From: Neoceratodus forsteri
Taxonomy: Eukaryota > Chordata > Ceratodontiformes > Ceratodontidae
NCBI GenBank assembly: GCA_016271365.2
Contig: CM057458.1
Coordinates: forward strand, 204,820,501-204,884,500
DNA length: 64,000 nucleotides
Direction: 5' to 3'
The notes beneath the pieces are model-generated. The model did no database searches. It was not told the DNA's origin and was given only the letters and a program-made list of their open reading frames with translations. Position numbers and translations under genes: made by a program. Below, piece after piece: positions 44,661 through 55,276 of the stretch. The first letter of the stretch is position 1, and the number at the start of each line of letters is the position of its first letter.

Positions 44661-45010
44661 AAAGGCTGAGACAGCTCCATTCTGGTACCGTCTTTTTTTC
44701 TCTTGATTGTTGTATTCAAGGTGCCCAGAGCCTCTGGGAATGGGTGCCCAAGAAATACAACTTGCCTTGCCTTGCCATTATAAGCTTCAATAATAAAAAG
44801 ACAATGTAGAAAATATGGGGTCAAAATCTCAAAAAACAACACTGCCCCACTTGTTTGCATTGCTTTTGCTGCTTTAAGATGGAAAATAAAAAGCAACTTA
44901 AGACCTTTTGGAGTTGGATTTTGCCTGAATTTCTTCCCACTGCAGTGGTAAGTACCTTCATTTCATAGCTCAGTGGTATAATAAAAAGACTATATATTGA
45001 ACATCTGAGG
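44661..45010. other. no recognisable feature
   Basis: A/T-rich, with short frames only. Confidence 0.35.
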
Positions 45011-45299
45011 TCTGATATTCAAAAGATTACCCAGGTGCAAATCTGAGTTTGCCCGCACAAACTGGGTTTTGCACAGATGTGCAATATTGAAAAGCTCTGT
45101 TAGTACTGGCAAACAGGGTTTGCACCCGGGCAATATTCAGAGGGGGTTGCAATGTAAATGATGTGGTGGGATCTGAATATTGGCACAGTCCAGTATTCAG
45201 AGTATGTGTGCACCACAAGGCCATTTTCCATGGTCCCCTTGAATGGTGCACATACCGCCAACTGAAACACCAACTTACCCCCACGCAACCCTAGCAGTT

Positions 45300-46150
45300 G
45301 GCTGAGAAAGTGTGGTGCCTTCCCCCCACTGACCCCCAACAAGTAGTCCCTGGTGTCTAGTGGTGCCCAACACCCCACCGATTGCCAGCCCTATGTTACA
45401 GTATAGCATTTTCTGGCATCTAGTGGCACTGCCCCCGGCAATCGCTTGCCTGATGTTACAATTAGAGATGTTGTGAAGTTAAACGTTGCCTGCAAAATTC
45501 ATGTGAAGTGCCAACAGTTTGAGCTTCGTGGAATTTGCAGCATTTCGGAAAAGCTCAGAAACTTTGATGCACGCAAAAATTCCATCGACATTCATGTTTT
45601 TTTCTGCAAAGTGCAAATTTCATGGGGGAAGCATGAAATTCATGGGCAGATTTTCACTAAATCGCTCTGCAAAATTGGCAAAATCTGCTAATTAACTCGC
45701 GGAGTGAATTTCATGGACTTTGCACATCTCTAGTTACAATATAACTTTCCTTGACATCTAGTGGTTCCCACCCCCTGATCGCTGGCCCGATGTTACAATT
45801 TTCATGTACCCTGGTGTCTAGTGGTCCCTCCTCCAACCTGCACACATGTCTGGAGTGTAACGTAATATCCCTCGCTATCTAGGGTTCCCTACCCCCTCCC
45901 AATGTCGTGCCTGCTATGAGCACTCCAATTCCCTGGTATCCAGTGATCCTGCCCCATCCCAATCCCCTGTATACAGCAGCAACAAACACAGATACTCCTC
46001 CCTATCCCAATCCCCTGTATACAGCAGTAAAACTGTGGACCCCCCACCCTATCCCCAATCCCCTTAATAAAGTAGTAAAACCGCGGACCCCCCTCCCTAT
46101 CCTATATGCCCTGTATATTGCCGTAAAACCATTCCCTGGTGTCTAGCCCA
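45300..46150. repeat. diverged tandem repeat with CCTGGTGTCTAGTGG core
   Basis: The word CCTGG(T/C)(A/G)TCTAGTGG recurs near 45348, 45414, 45750, 45810, 45930 and 46136. It is usually followed by a C-rich stretch and GATGTTACAAT. From 45930 to 46130 a second set of units shares ATCCCCTGTATACAGCAG. Spacing is roughly 55-80 bases. A hAT-type MITE interrupts the array. Confidence 0.6.
45463..45732. mobile_element. hAT-type MITE, 270 bp
   Basis: The ends are TAGAGATGT at 45463 and its reverse complement ending at 45732 (with one skipped base the match extends to TAGAGATGTxxxAAGT). The element is flanked on both sides by GTTACAAT (45455-45462 and 45733-45740), an exact 8-base duplication, the length made by hAT transposases. 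It has no transposase coding. Confidence 0.75.
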
Positions 46151-46205
46151 CCCCCTACACCTTCTGGCAGTGCTCAACCACCCCACATCCCCCTATCAAG
46201 ACCCC

Positions 46206-46369
46206 GAGCTGGCGACCAGCACAGCCCTCTGTTTTCCACCGTGGCAGGCTGCCAACTGAGCTGTCCATGTGAGCATACTGTATTATCAGATATTACAGTA
46301 TGCATTCAATGACAGCTCAGTTGGTGCCCGCTGTGGTGGATAGTGGAGGGCTGTGCCAGTCACCGGCTC
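46206..46369. repeat. foldback palindrome, about 80-bp arms
   Basis: The left arm (46206-46288), starting GAGCTGGCGACCAGCACAGC, pairs at roughly 80 percent with the right arm (46290-46369) across almost no loop. The centre is ATACTGTATTATCAGATATT. The arm sequence recurs at 49110 in the second foldback element. Confidence 0.7.
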
Positions 46370-46399
46370 GCGGTCAGGAAAGGGGTGGTGTGGGGTAGC

Positions 46400-47500
46400 G
46401 GGGCACTTTTTCTTGTTATCAGAAACAGTCTAGGGATTGGAGGAGGCAATGGAGAGTGATAAGGGACTGGGGTGTGTGAGGTGTTACTCCTACTTGTAGC
46501 ATGCTAAACCCTCATAACAGTGACTTGAAATGTTTTGAACAAAGTGTCAAAAAATAAGTGAAATCAAGATAGGCCAAACTGAAGCCAAACCAAATCTGCA
46601 AATTATTAACTACTGTCACCCTCACTGCATATAATGTAAACCTGGTGTGTTAGTGAGAAAATTAATGTAGCATAAATTAACCAAAAAAGTGTAGGGTATG
46701 TTGATAAATAAAATGTATGAATTATGACTGATAAATGACTAAATGGTTGTAAATTATTTATGAACATCGCAAAGCTGTGGTGCTGTTGCAAACAATAGTG
46801 GTGTGTTAGCTGACTTTGGAAAAGACTTACTTTCTATCCAACCTATTATTTTATGATTCCACAGCATCTACGCTTGCTATAACTGCAGTGGTTATCTTTA
46901 GAAGGGTCCATAGGCAGAAACATGGCTCTTCAACATGAAAATAAACATCCACACTTCAAAAACAGTCCTATCAAGTTTTATTAATTTCAAGTTCCAAAAC
47001 ATGTGACATTAGTCTTTAACTTCTAAGCTACCTACGTAAGCAATGACCCTACCCATTCCCCAGAGGAGTGGCATTTACTCTTCAAGAGTTTCCATATTGA
47101 ATAGCTCACTGGCCCCTTTGCTGCAGGGCTCCTTCCATGTCTAGCTCTAGCTGCAGGGCATTCAGTAAACAGTAAGGTCAATGAATCTGTATGGCTTCAG
47201 CAGTTCACTGCTTCTGACTCCAACTGGCATTGTTGCTATGATGTGACAGTGTAGCTTTGTCAAGTATAGTTAGGCACTAAGCAACTGTTTATCTAGGCTT
47301 GTATGTACTGCAGTATATTAGAATATCTGTAGCACATTGATTGTTATTTGCAGTTCAACAGTATGTTATTTATTCATTATTTATTTGAAATCATTAATCA
47401 TTTTGCTGGGTAAGAAACATTGTACCTAGGCATGTTTCCACGTGTGATTGTGGAGGGGATTAAAAAACATAAATCAATCAATAAATAAATATTTAATATT
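46400..47500. other. A/T-rich intergenic DNA
   Basis: No coding motif or clear repeat, apart from short (AAATA)n runs at 47470-47495. Confidence 0.4.
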
Positions 47501-47514
47501 TCTATATCCTTCTC

Positions 47515-48190
47515 AGATCCTCCAACACTGTGCAACTAGCTATTCCCAGATCACTGTCCAAGTATAGTTCCACGGCCTTCTCCTCCGCAGCTCCTGTACA
47601 ATGGAAGTCCTTCCTGGCTGCCCTTCACTCCTGTGTCAATAAAAGCACTTTCAAAACACAGCTCCTCTACCTACTTATTGACCAATCTACCTGTACCTTG
47701 CCATAATCCTCCCTAGTACCTCTGCCCCCTCTCTGTGCCTTGTCCTTTCTTTCACCCTACTCCCCCTTCTCCCTCGTCTTCCACCAGTCCTGTTTCTTCA
47801 GCCCCATCTCCTCCTCCTCCTAGTCTTGTTTCTTCCACCCTGCCCAACACTGTTACTTAACCATCCTTGGCTCCACTGGCTCTTGATTGCTACAATTGTT
47901 TGTCTCTCTATGTGATATGTATTGAATGTTTATTGTCTTCTATATACTGTCTCCAATTACTATGCTATGTATTCAATTCGTACTGGTGAAGTGTATAATC
48001 CTTTCTTTTACTCAAAATGCTATAGTTGTATTTTTCTGTACTCACTGCATTTGTATTGCATTGTATTGTGTTGTACTATATTGTACTGTATTATACTGTA
48101 TCTCTCCCAGGTCATACCTGAAAATAGTCAAATGTCTGCCTAGTGTACCCCACCTGGTTAACAAAAGCTAAATAATAATAATAATTATTA
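47515..48190 (+). mobile_element. LINE 3' end (L2/Rex-like), truncated
   Basis: Across frames the stretch reads like the last codons of a vertebrate LINE RT: a FSSAAP-like block at 47580, a WKSFLAALHSC-type block and a FKTQLLYL-like block near 47650. A pyrimidine-rich 3' UTR follows. A degenerate TGTATTG/TGTACTATAT repeat lies at 48050-48105 and a (TAA)n tail at 48168-48187. It is severely decayed and the clade is uncertain. Confidence 0.5.
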
Positions 48191-48589
48191 TACTGTGGTG
48201 ACCTTAATGGCACACAGTACAGAATTTCAAATGCCATCTCACCAGAGGCATATTATGTGGTAATATTACTTCAAGTGACATGTTTGCTACTCCCGTTAAT
48301 GTATCCGATCATGGGGTTAATTTTTCTCAAAGCTGCTTTACACTATTGCCAACACCTTTTTTCTGTCTATAATGACCCCTGAGTCCCTTTCACTGGTCAG
48401 GGAGTAAACAGTAAATAAACCTAACTGTATGACAAGAGCACATTTCCTTATTGTTATATGAAAAGTACTATATTTTTGATACTTCAAGCTTTATACATCC
48501 AGGCTATGTAAGAATCAGATTAAAAAGTTTAGAATTTCAGGCAAAACAAAAACTTCATTTTTGCAAAGTCTCAGAGTTTGAGTTTAGGG

Positions 48590-49735
48590 CCCCATTTTCA
48601 AAAGATTTGGGTGGCGTATCTGAGGATACACTGCTCAAACCTGGAAATGCACCAGCTGTTGGGGGTGTACCCATATTCAAATGGCACAGATGTGTGGCAC
48701 ACCCCCAACAGTGCCAATGCACACAATATTGTGCTGCACCTATGCAAATAAGGGGTCCCCCATGTATATTCCATGAAGCACAATATCGAAAAATTTCAGA
48801 AGTGCAAATCTCGTCACAGCAGCAGAGCAGATTTATGCTTCTGAAACCCTGCCATAATTAGTGCACAGACCCAACTGCACGTTAGTAAGGGCAGGGAACC
48901 CTGACAGTACAGCTGTCCTTCTCTAGCCCCGATCTTCATAATAATAAATCCATCCTTTTTTTCCCTGGTAGTCTAGTGATTCCCCCTCCCTAGCCCCGAT
49001 CCATATCTGAATGACAAAGTCCCTGATTGATCCTTGGTGGTCAAGTGGCCACCCACCCCCCACCCCATTAGGCAGTGACCCACCACCCACTCCCCAACCC
49101 AACCAGAGCTGGCGACTGGCACAGCCCACCTCACACTGCACCAGCCAGCCATGTCAATCAATGGGTGTGTACTGAATACTGGACATGCTCCTGTACAGTT
49201 CAGTCAGTGGCTGGCTGGTGCAGTTGGGGACTTTGTCATTCAGATATGGATCAGGGCTGGAGAGGGGGGAACAACTAGACTACCAGGGAAAACAGGATTT
49301 ATTATTATGAAGATTGGGGCTGGAGAGGGAGGACCACTTGATTACTGGGGAAGACAGGAATATTGTTAGTTTTATAAACATTGGGGCTGGGGAGGGGGGA
49401 CCACTAGACTACCAGGGATACCTGAGTGGGGTCTCTATTATTGTACTATAGATTGGGGCTGGGAAGGACTAGCCCAGTGCACTTCACGGCAATGCATGCA
49501 TGCAGATGAGCCCAGAATGGGCATGTAAATGGCTGTATTGTGCCTTGCATGCCCCATGGGCTCATCTGTATGTTTGAGCTGAATATCACCCATGGGGGCC
49601 GTGGCACACACCAGTGTCTACCATGAAGTACCCCTATGGGTGGTCCTCAGCCTGCACCCTGGTTTTGTTGCATGGAACATGGCAGCCTCCTGCTGTGCTT
49701 AGTGCATCCAGGGTCCAATATTCAAATAGACTGTG
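48590..49735. repeat. composite foldback element
   Basis: It contains a perfect 13-base inverted repeat (CTGTTGGGGGTGT at 48656-48668, reverse complement at 48699-48711). It also has a 95-base inverted repeat (48929-49023 versus 49225-49320) and an inner inverted repeat around TGCACCAGCCAGCCA (49136) and TGGCTGGCTGGTGCA (49207). The inner sequence shares GAGCTGGCGAC and GCACAGCCC words with the palindrome at 46.2 kb. There is no coding sequence. Confidence 0.65.
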
Positions 49736-50110
49736 TGGTCTGTTCATATCAGGCATGTTGTTTGAATGTAGCACCAGAGTCAGCTGGCCCACTTTTTTTG
49801 TGTGGCACACAGCTAGCCATCTCTGAATAAATCCTTGTCCATGTCCTTAATTTAGGTTACCACAGGAAGATATTGGACATTGTCCACTTGTTCTTCATCA
49901 TCGTCATCTTCACTGGATCCTATATCTGCTGGTAGAGTGACATCTATTTCATAGAAAGGTCTTGCAGCATCCATGTCCACGAAAACATTTTCTTGGAAAG
50001 TAACTTTTTACTTAGTAGAAGATTGCAAAACTGCTATAAACCCTTCCTGGATAAATTCAGCTCTAGTTGTAAAAAAGTACTGTTTCTTTGTGTGGTGAGA
50101 CAGAAATAAG
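49736..50110. other. no recognisable feature
   Basis: Mixed composition with short frames only, between the foldback element and the CR1 3' end. Confidence 0.35.
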
Positions 50111-50249
50111 GGTAACATAGAAACACAGACTTTGATGGCAGATAAGGACCACTTGCCCCACCTATTCTGCTCATTTCCCTACTTGTTGGATAAGCTGCAT
50201 ATCCTAGTTAACCAACAGCCTACTTCTTCCTACCTCCCACCAGAACTGC

Positions 50250-52814
50250 CTTATGTCTGTCTCATGCATTCTTGAATTCCCCCACTGTTTTTGACCCCAC
50301 AAGCCCCTCAGGAAGGCCATTTCATACATTCACCACCCTCTCTATGAAAAAAATACTTTCTCACATTGCCCTTGAGCCATCCCCCCTATATCTTCAAATT
50401 GTGTCCCTTTGTTCCTGCATATCTTTTTTTTCTGAAAGATGCTACCCTCTTGGACTTTGTTGATTCCCTTGAGGTACTTGAAAGTTTATATCATATCCCC
50501 CCCCTCTCTTCTTTCCTCAAGAGTATACATATAAAGCTTATTTTCTCTCTCTTTGTATGGCTTCTGTTGCAGACAGTGTACCATTTTAGTTGCCCTCCTT
50601 TGGACTGCCTTCATCCTGTCTATGTCCTTGTGGAGATAGGGCCTCAAGAACTGTGTGTAGTACTCCAGGCCGGGTCTCACCAACTGTCTGTAGAGAGGGA
50701 TAACAACTTCCTGTTTTCAACTGGTAATGCCTCTCCCTATACACCCCAGTATCCCCCCAGCCATCCTTATTACCTTCTCACATTGCTTGCTTAACTTTAG
50801 GTCATCTGATATGACTACCCCCAGGTCCCTTTTCATTTTTGTTTTTGTTAATACCTCCCTCCCCCATTGTGTACTGTTCCCCTGCATTTTTGTTCCCCAG
50901 GTGCATTACTTTGCATTTTTGCATTGAATCTAAGCTGCCATACTTTTGACCATTCCCTCCAACCTTGCCAAGCATCTTCTCGTACTTTCCACCCTCCCTT
51001 GTGTTTCAGCCCTGTTGCAAATCTTTGTGTCATCTGCAAATAGGCATACTTTTCCTTCCAGTCCCTCTGCAATGTCACTTATAAAGACATTAAAAAGGAC
51101 CAGACCCAGTACTGAACCTGTGGTACTCCACTAGTAACCCCCCTTTCTTTGGAGTGGACTCTGTTTACTATTACTCTTTGTGTCCTGTTGTCCAACCAAT
51201 TTTTTACCCAGGCTGGCTAATTTGTTTATTAATCTTTTGTGAAGAACACTGTCAAATGCCTTGCTAAAGTCTAGGTAGGTCATGTCCACAGCCCCTCCCT
51301 GGTCTACTACTTTGGTCACCCAGTCAAAGAAATCTATGAGATTTGTCTGTCATGACCTTCCCACTGTGAATCCATGCTGGGTTGGGTCATGTGCCCCACT
51401 TGTCTCTAGGTACTCATCAGTTCTTTCTTTCAGAAGTGATTCCATCATTTTCCCTACCACTGAGTTCAAGCTAACAGGTCTGTAGTTTCCTGCATCTGCT
51501 TTGCTCCCACTTTTGTGAAGGGGAATCACATCCAGCCTCCTCCAGTCCTTAGGTACCACACCATCCTCCCATGATTTATTTAAAAGGGTAGTCAATGGTG
51601 TCACTAGTTCTCCCCCTTAGTTCTTTTAGAATTCTCAAGTGAATCCCGTCAGATTCCATTGCTTTGTCCACATTCAGTTTTAGGACTTCTTTCAGAACCC
51701 TTTTTGTCTGTGAAAGAACTGGTATCAACCCCCCTATACAGTTCTTCTATTGATTGGATTAGGTACCTTTCCTCCTCTTCTTTTGTGAATACTGAAGAGA
51801 AGTATTCGTTAAGTATCCCTACTCTTTCAATGCCCCTCTCTGCTCACCTACCTTCCCTCCCCTTTATTAAGCCTCACTATCCCTCCTTTGGTCTTTCTTC
51901 GCTCCCTAATGTATTTATAAATGGTTTTAACCCCCTTCTTAACCGAGTTGTCTATCTTTTCCTCAGTTTGGGCCTTTGCTATTCTGACTGCCTTCCCAGC
52001 TTCCTTCTACTTTATCTGATACAGTTCTCTGTCCTGCTCCTTCTTTCATTTTGATTTGTTTATTCGTTTCACACAAAGGCTTGTTGCCTCTGTGATGGCA
52101 GTTTTGATGTATCCTCATTGTTCCTCCACCCCTCCTTCTTGCCTGTTTGCTAGTGCTTTTCTGAGGTACTCACCCATTTTGACAAAGTCAGTCCTCCTAA
52201 AGTCCAGTACCCTCACTTTTGTATGGCTTGACTCTGTGGCTGTGTTTATTGTGAACCACACTGTTTGGTGGTCACTTGTTCCCAGATGCCTACCCACTTC
52301 TAGATCTGAGATCCTCCCTCTGTCCCCGTTTGAGAGTACCAGGTCTAAGACTGCTCCCTCCTGAGTGGGTTCCAACACTAAATGTCAGAGACATGCCCCC
52401 TGTAGGGCATTGAGAATGACCCTGCTCTTGGATGTGGCTGCAGCCAAGGTGCTCCAGTAAACATCTGGCATATTCAGGTCCCCCATCAACAATATCTCCC
52501 CTTTTTCTGCCATCCTAAGGATGCCTTCTATCATTTCCTTATCCGTTTCTATCCCCTGAGACAGGGGTCTGTATACAACACCAGTGCAGATTGTGGTGCC
52601 ATTTCTGATCTCCAGGGTGACCCATAATGCCTCCTCTCCTCCTCTCCCTGTTTACCCTTTAGTTTGTTGCATTGATCCCTTCCCTTACGTAGAGAGCTAC
52701 TTCTCCTCCTCCTCCTCTTCTACCCTCCCTGCCCATCCTGTAGATAGCGTACCCTGGTATGTTGACATCCCAGTTATGGTTCTCTGTGTACCATGTTTCT
52801 GTGACTGCCACAAT
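50250..52814 (-). pseudogene. CR1 ORF2: endonuclease and reverse transcriptase (broken)
   Basis: Next to the MULE the endonuclease reads AIVAVTETWYTENHNWDVNI (catalytic Glu) then GYAIYRMGREGRRGGG. The domain end in 52115-52378 has GAVLDLVLSNGD and LGTSDHQTVWF with the catalytic SDH intact. RT blocks follow: WRRLDVIPLHKSGSKADAGN, YRPVSLNSVVGKMMESLL, QHGFTVGRS (51350-51604), VDMTYLDFSKAFDSVLHKRL (51131-51319), the catalytic LFADDTKIC box intact at 51029-51040 (other frame), and MKAVQRRATKMVHCL (50486-50683). Active CR1 ORF2 nicks DNA and primes reverse transcription. About six frame changes and the MULE insertion destroy this copy, but most catalytic residues remain, so decay is moderate. Confidence 0.85.
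52807..52814. repeat. left target-site duplication of the MULE
   Basis: GCCACAAT here is repeated exactly at 55269-55276 on the other side of the MULE. It falls inside CR1 endonuclease coding (minus-strand ATTGTGGC, Ile-Val-Ala). Confidence 0.75.
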
Positions 52815-53237
52815 GGCACTAGGATGATTAGTCACTGGTTGTAATGCCATGGACAAAAACTTGCAGTTTAGAGGTCGCGTGGAGCTTACACTGCCAGATT
52901 AAACATCACCAAAAATGTTGCCGAGATGTTAAACAGTGACATATTTTACTATTTTCTGTAACAAACTTGCAGTAACATTGTTTAACTTCAATCTACGGCA
53001 TACATTTAATGTAAATTAGTCGCAACTTATGTTGGCCCACTTCTGAATTCATATTACCGGGATGGAGATCTAATAAGCTCAGTTGCTACATCACATAATT
53101 AATTAGTCTCACCTGTGAGTATTCAATTTAAGGACGCAATGCACTTCATTGGTATTTTACGTCGACTTGGAGTTCATCCAAAGTCAGAAAGGCAAGCCAA
53201 AGCTCGCACTTGATAATTACTTATACAAAGGAAAAGG

Positions 53238-54537
53238 ATGGAGCCAAAAATAAGATTATTTGGTGATGCAAGATGCGAAGCTGCAGGGCCAGACTACACA
53301 CTGTTGGAGAGGCAATTTCTAAGGCTCTGACAGAACACAACCATGCCCCTATACACAGCAAGGTTTCGGTAGATGCAGCTAGAGCAAGCATCAAGCACCA
53401 TGCGAGAGAGACTGATGATCCAACACGAAATGTTGTGCATCATGGATTGCAGGAGGTGGTTGTTCACCATGCGCACCTTCTACCTTCACAGGATACCTTG
53501 AGGAGAGATGTTCATAGACAGAGGCAGCAGTGCAGCACAAATGAGAACTGCAATATTCTGAAGTACGCAAATACTATTAGCAATAAGCCGTTTTTTAAGG
53601 GTGAACGAGGACATATTAATTTTTGTAAGTGACAATGACCTTAAATGCCTAGCACAAAATGGTCATTGGTTTTGCGATGGTACCTTTAGTGTTGCACCAA
53701 GGGGCGGCGATCAGCTGTATACTGTGCACACATTAGTAAGTGGGGTAAACTGTCCATGAGTGTATGCCCTTCTCTCAGGACACAGTGAGGCTGTCTACCT
53801 TAAGTTTTTTAAGCACTTAGAGGTATTAATGGCTGCAAAACTTGATGCACAAAGTATAATGCTAGACTTTGAACTTGCTGCCATAAATGCCTTACAAAAA
53901 GATTGTTCCAAATGCACACCTCAGTGGGTGCAATTTTCATCTGGGACAAGCTTTCTGGTGCCATATTCAAAGTGCTGGTTTACAACAGCGGTACATCAAG
54001 GAGGAAGAGTTTGCTCTTAATGTTCGCAGCTTACTTGCACTTGCTTTTGTGCCACAAGAGTTTGTAGAGCAATTCTTTGAAATGCTATAAGATGACGACA
54101 GCTTCTCAGATCTGGAAGTAATAATCGATTACTTTGAGGACTCATATATTGGAAGACCCTATAGAACAAGAAAAAGTAGACGCCAGCCACGGTACCCAAT
54201 AGCATTCCAGAATCAATATGACTGTGTTGTTAATGATCTTCCAAGAAGTAATAATGGCCTCGAAGCATGGCACGGAGCTTTCGCAAGAACAGTTACAATA
54301 GCCGATCCAACTCGTGCTAGACTGGCTAGAAAATTGAAGCAAGAACAGCACGCTGTTTCTCTTCAGCGAAGGCAACTGGAGCTTGGGCAGGATCCACTGA
54401 GGAAGAACAGTAAATATTTGAGACTAAACAAAATATACAAACACGTCTGTGGTGATTTCTCTCACTGTGAACCAAAACAATACCTTGAAGACATTGCCAG
54501 TGTCCTCGAAATAAATGTTGTGTGGAGATGTTTTTAA
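53238..54537 (+). pseudogene. FLYWCH/MULE transposase (broken)
   Basis: The ATG at 53238 (MEPKIRLFGDARCEA) is a possible start, but the first half of the FLYWCH finger is missing. The next frame holds its end, CRARLHTVGEAISKALTEHN and HAP (53277-53350), then a helical linker (ARASIKHHARETDDPTRNVV). The catalytic domain follows: WFCDGTFSVAPRG (first Asp, about 53670), SIMLDFELAAINAL (second Asp, about 53855), FHLGQAFWCHIQSAG, LNVRSLLALAFVP and VIIDYFEDSYIGRP. The C-terminal block NNGLEAWHGAFARTV lies near 54252-54296. The enzyme would cut and paste elements with its terminal repeats. Unlike the 29 kb copy, the LDFE motif is intact. About five frame changes and one in-frame stop near 54088 break it. 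Confidence 0.8.
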
Positions 54538-54724
54538 TTATTAAAGATTTTATGTTTTTACAACTATTTCCCCAAGCAAAAGTGCTGTACCATCCTAAAC
54601 CCATGTCAAGCACAAGTACTGTAAATCCAATTCAAGCACAAGCACTGTTGTGTCGCCCTTTTAACGTTTTTAATTAATAAAAGATTTTATGTTTTTTAAA
54701 GCAAAACCAGTGTGAAGCACAAGC

Positions 54725-55150
54725 ACAAGTACTGATTCCAATTTCACAAAACTCTCCCATACCTTCCCACTGTGACTCCATGCTGTGAGCATAAGCAGCA
54801 GACAACACCAATAAGCTGCATACTGATCTCCCTTTCAAATGCATACAGAGCATACAGATCACATACGTTCACCCGTAAAGCATACAAAAATCTCCCAAAC
54901 CTTCCCACTGTGAATCCATGCTGAGAGCGTAAGCAGCATACAAAACAAATAGGCATACAAAACAAATAAGCTGCATACTGATCTCCCTTGCAAATGCAAA
55001 CAGTCTTCCATTTCCCCATACAGAGCATACAGATCGCATACAGATGGGTGACATTAAAAATCTCCTAATTTCAGTCTGTGTCTGTTTCTCCAAGCAGTCC
55101 CCCATTTCTGCATACAGAGCATACAGATCGCATACAGATGGGCGACATTT
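54725..55150. repeat. subterminal repeats of the MULE
   Basis: A unit with CTCCCATACCTTCCCACTGT, TCCATGCTG(T/A)GAGC and AAGCTGCATACTGATCTCCC occurs at 54753-54840 and again at 54890-54990. The words ATACAGAGCATACAGATC(G/A)C and CATACAGATGG recur at 54843, 55018-55045 and 55110-55140. They lie between the transposase stop and the right terminal repeat. Confidence 0.7.
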
Positions 55151-55268
55151 AGTCCGAAACTATATGTGATAAGCGACTTTTTAATCTGACATTAATTTGT
55201 CCACTCGGCTTTTTAACTGTGCTATTTTCTCCACAACATTTTGTCCGAGGACAAATCGTCCGCTTTCC

Positions 55269-55276
55269 GCCACAAT
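55269..55276. repeat. right target-site duplication of the MULE
   Basis: GCCACAAT matches 52807-52814 exactly. CR1 coding resumes directly after it (minus-strand frame ending LMEEGCLHIVA). Confidence 0.75.

Larger units (their letters stand above)
50113..52814 (-). mobile_element. CR1 LINE, 3' portion (3' UTR, RT, most of endonuclease)
   Basis: The copy starts at its 3' end (plus-sense AACATAGAAACACAGACTTT, GGCAGATAAGGACC). It runs on the minus strand up to the MULE at 52815. The 5' part of the same element continues beyond the MULE at 55269. It is the most complete CR1 in the window. Confidence 0.85.
52815..55268 (+). mobile_element. MULE (Mutator-like) DNA transposon, 2.45 kb, inserted in CR1
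   Basis: The left end starts GGCACTAGGATGATTAGTC. The right end, reverse complemented, starts GGAAAGCGGACGATTTGTC. By hand count, 27 of the first 44 positions match without gaps, which is good evidence for diverged terminal inverted repeats. An exact GCCACAAT duplication flanks it; a 9-base version with one mismatch is equally possible and would suit MULEs. It carries one broken transposase gene and, downstream, imperfect internal repeats. Joining the outer flanks restores the CR1 endonuclease reading order. Confidence 0.8.

Noticed and set aside
48040..48110. Microsatellite-encoded peptide near 48.05 kb
   Set aside because: It is a degenerate TGTATTG repeat in a LINE 3' UTR.
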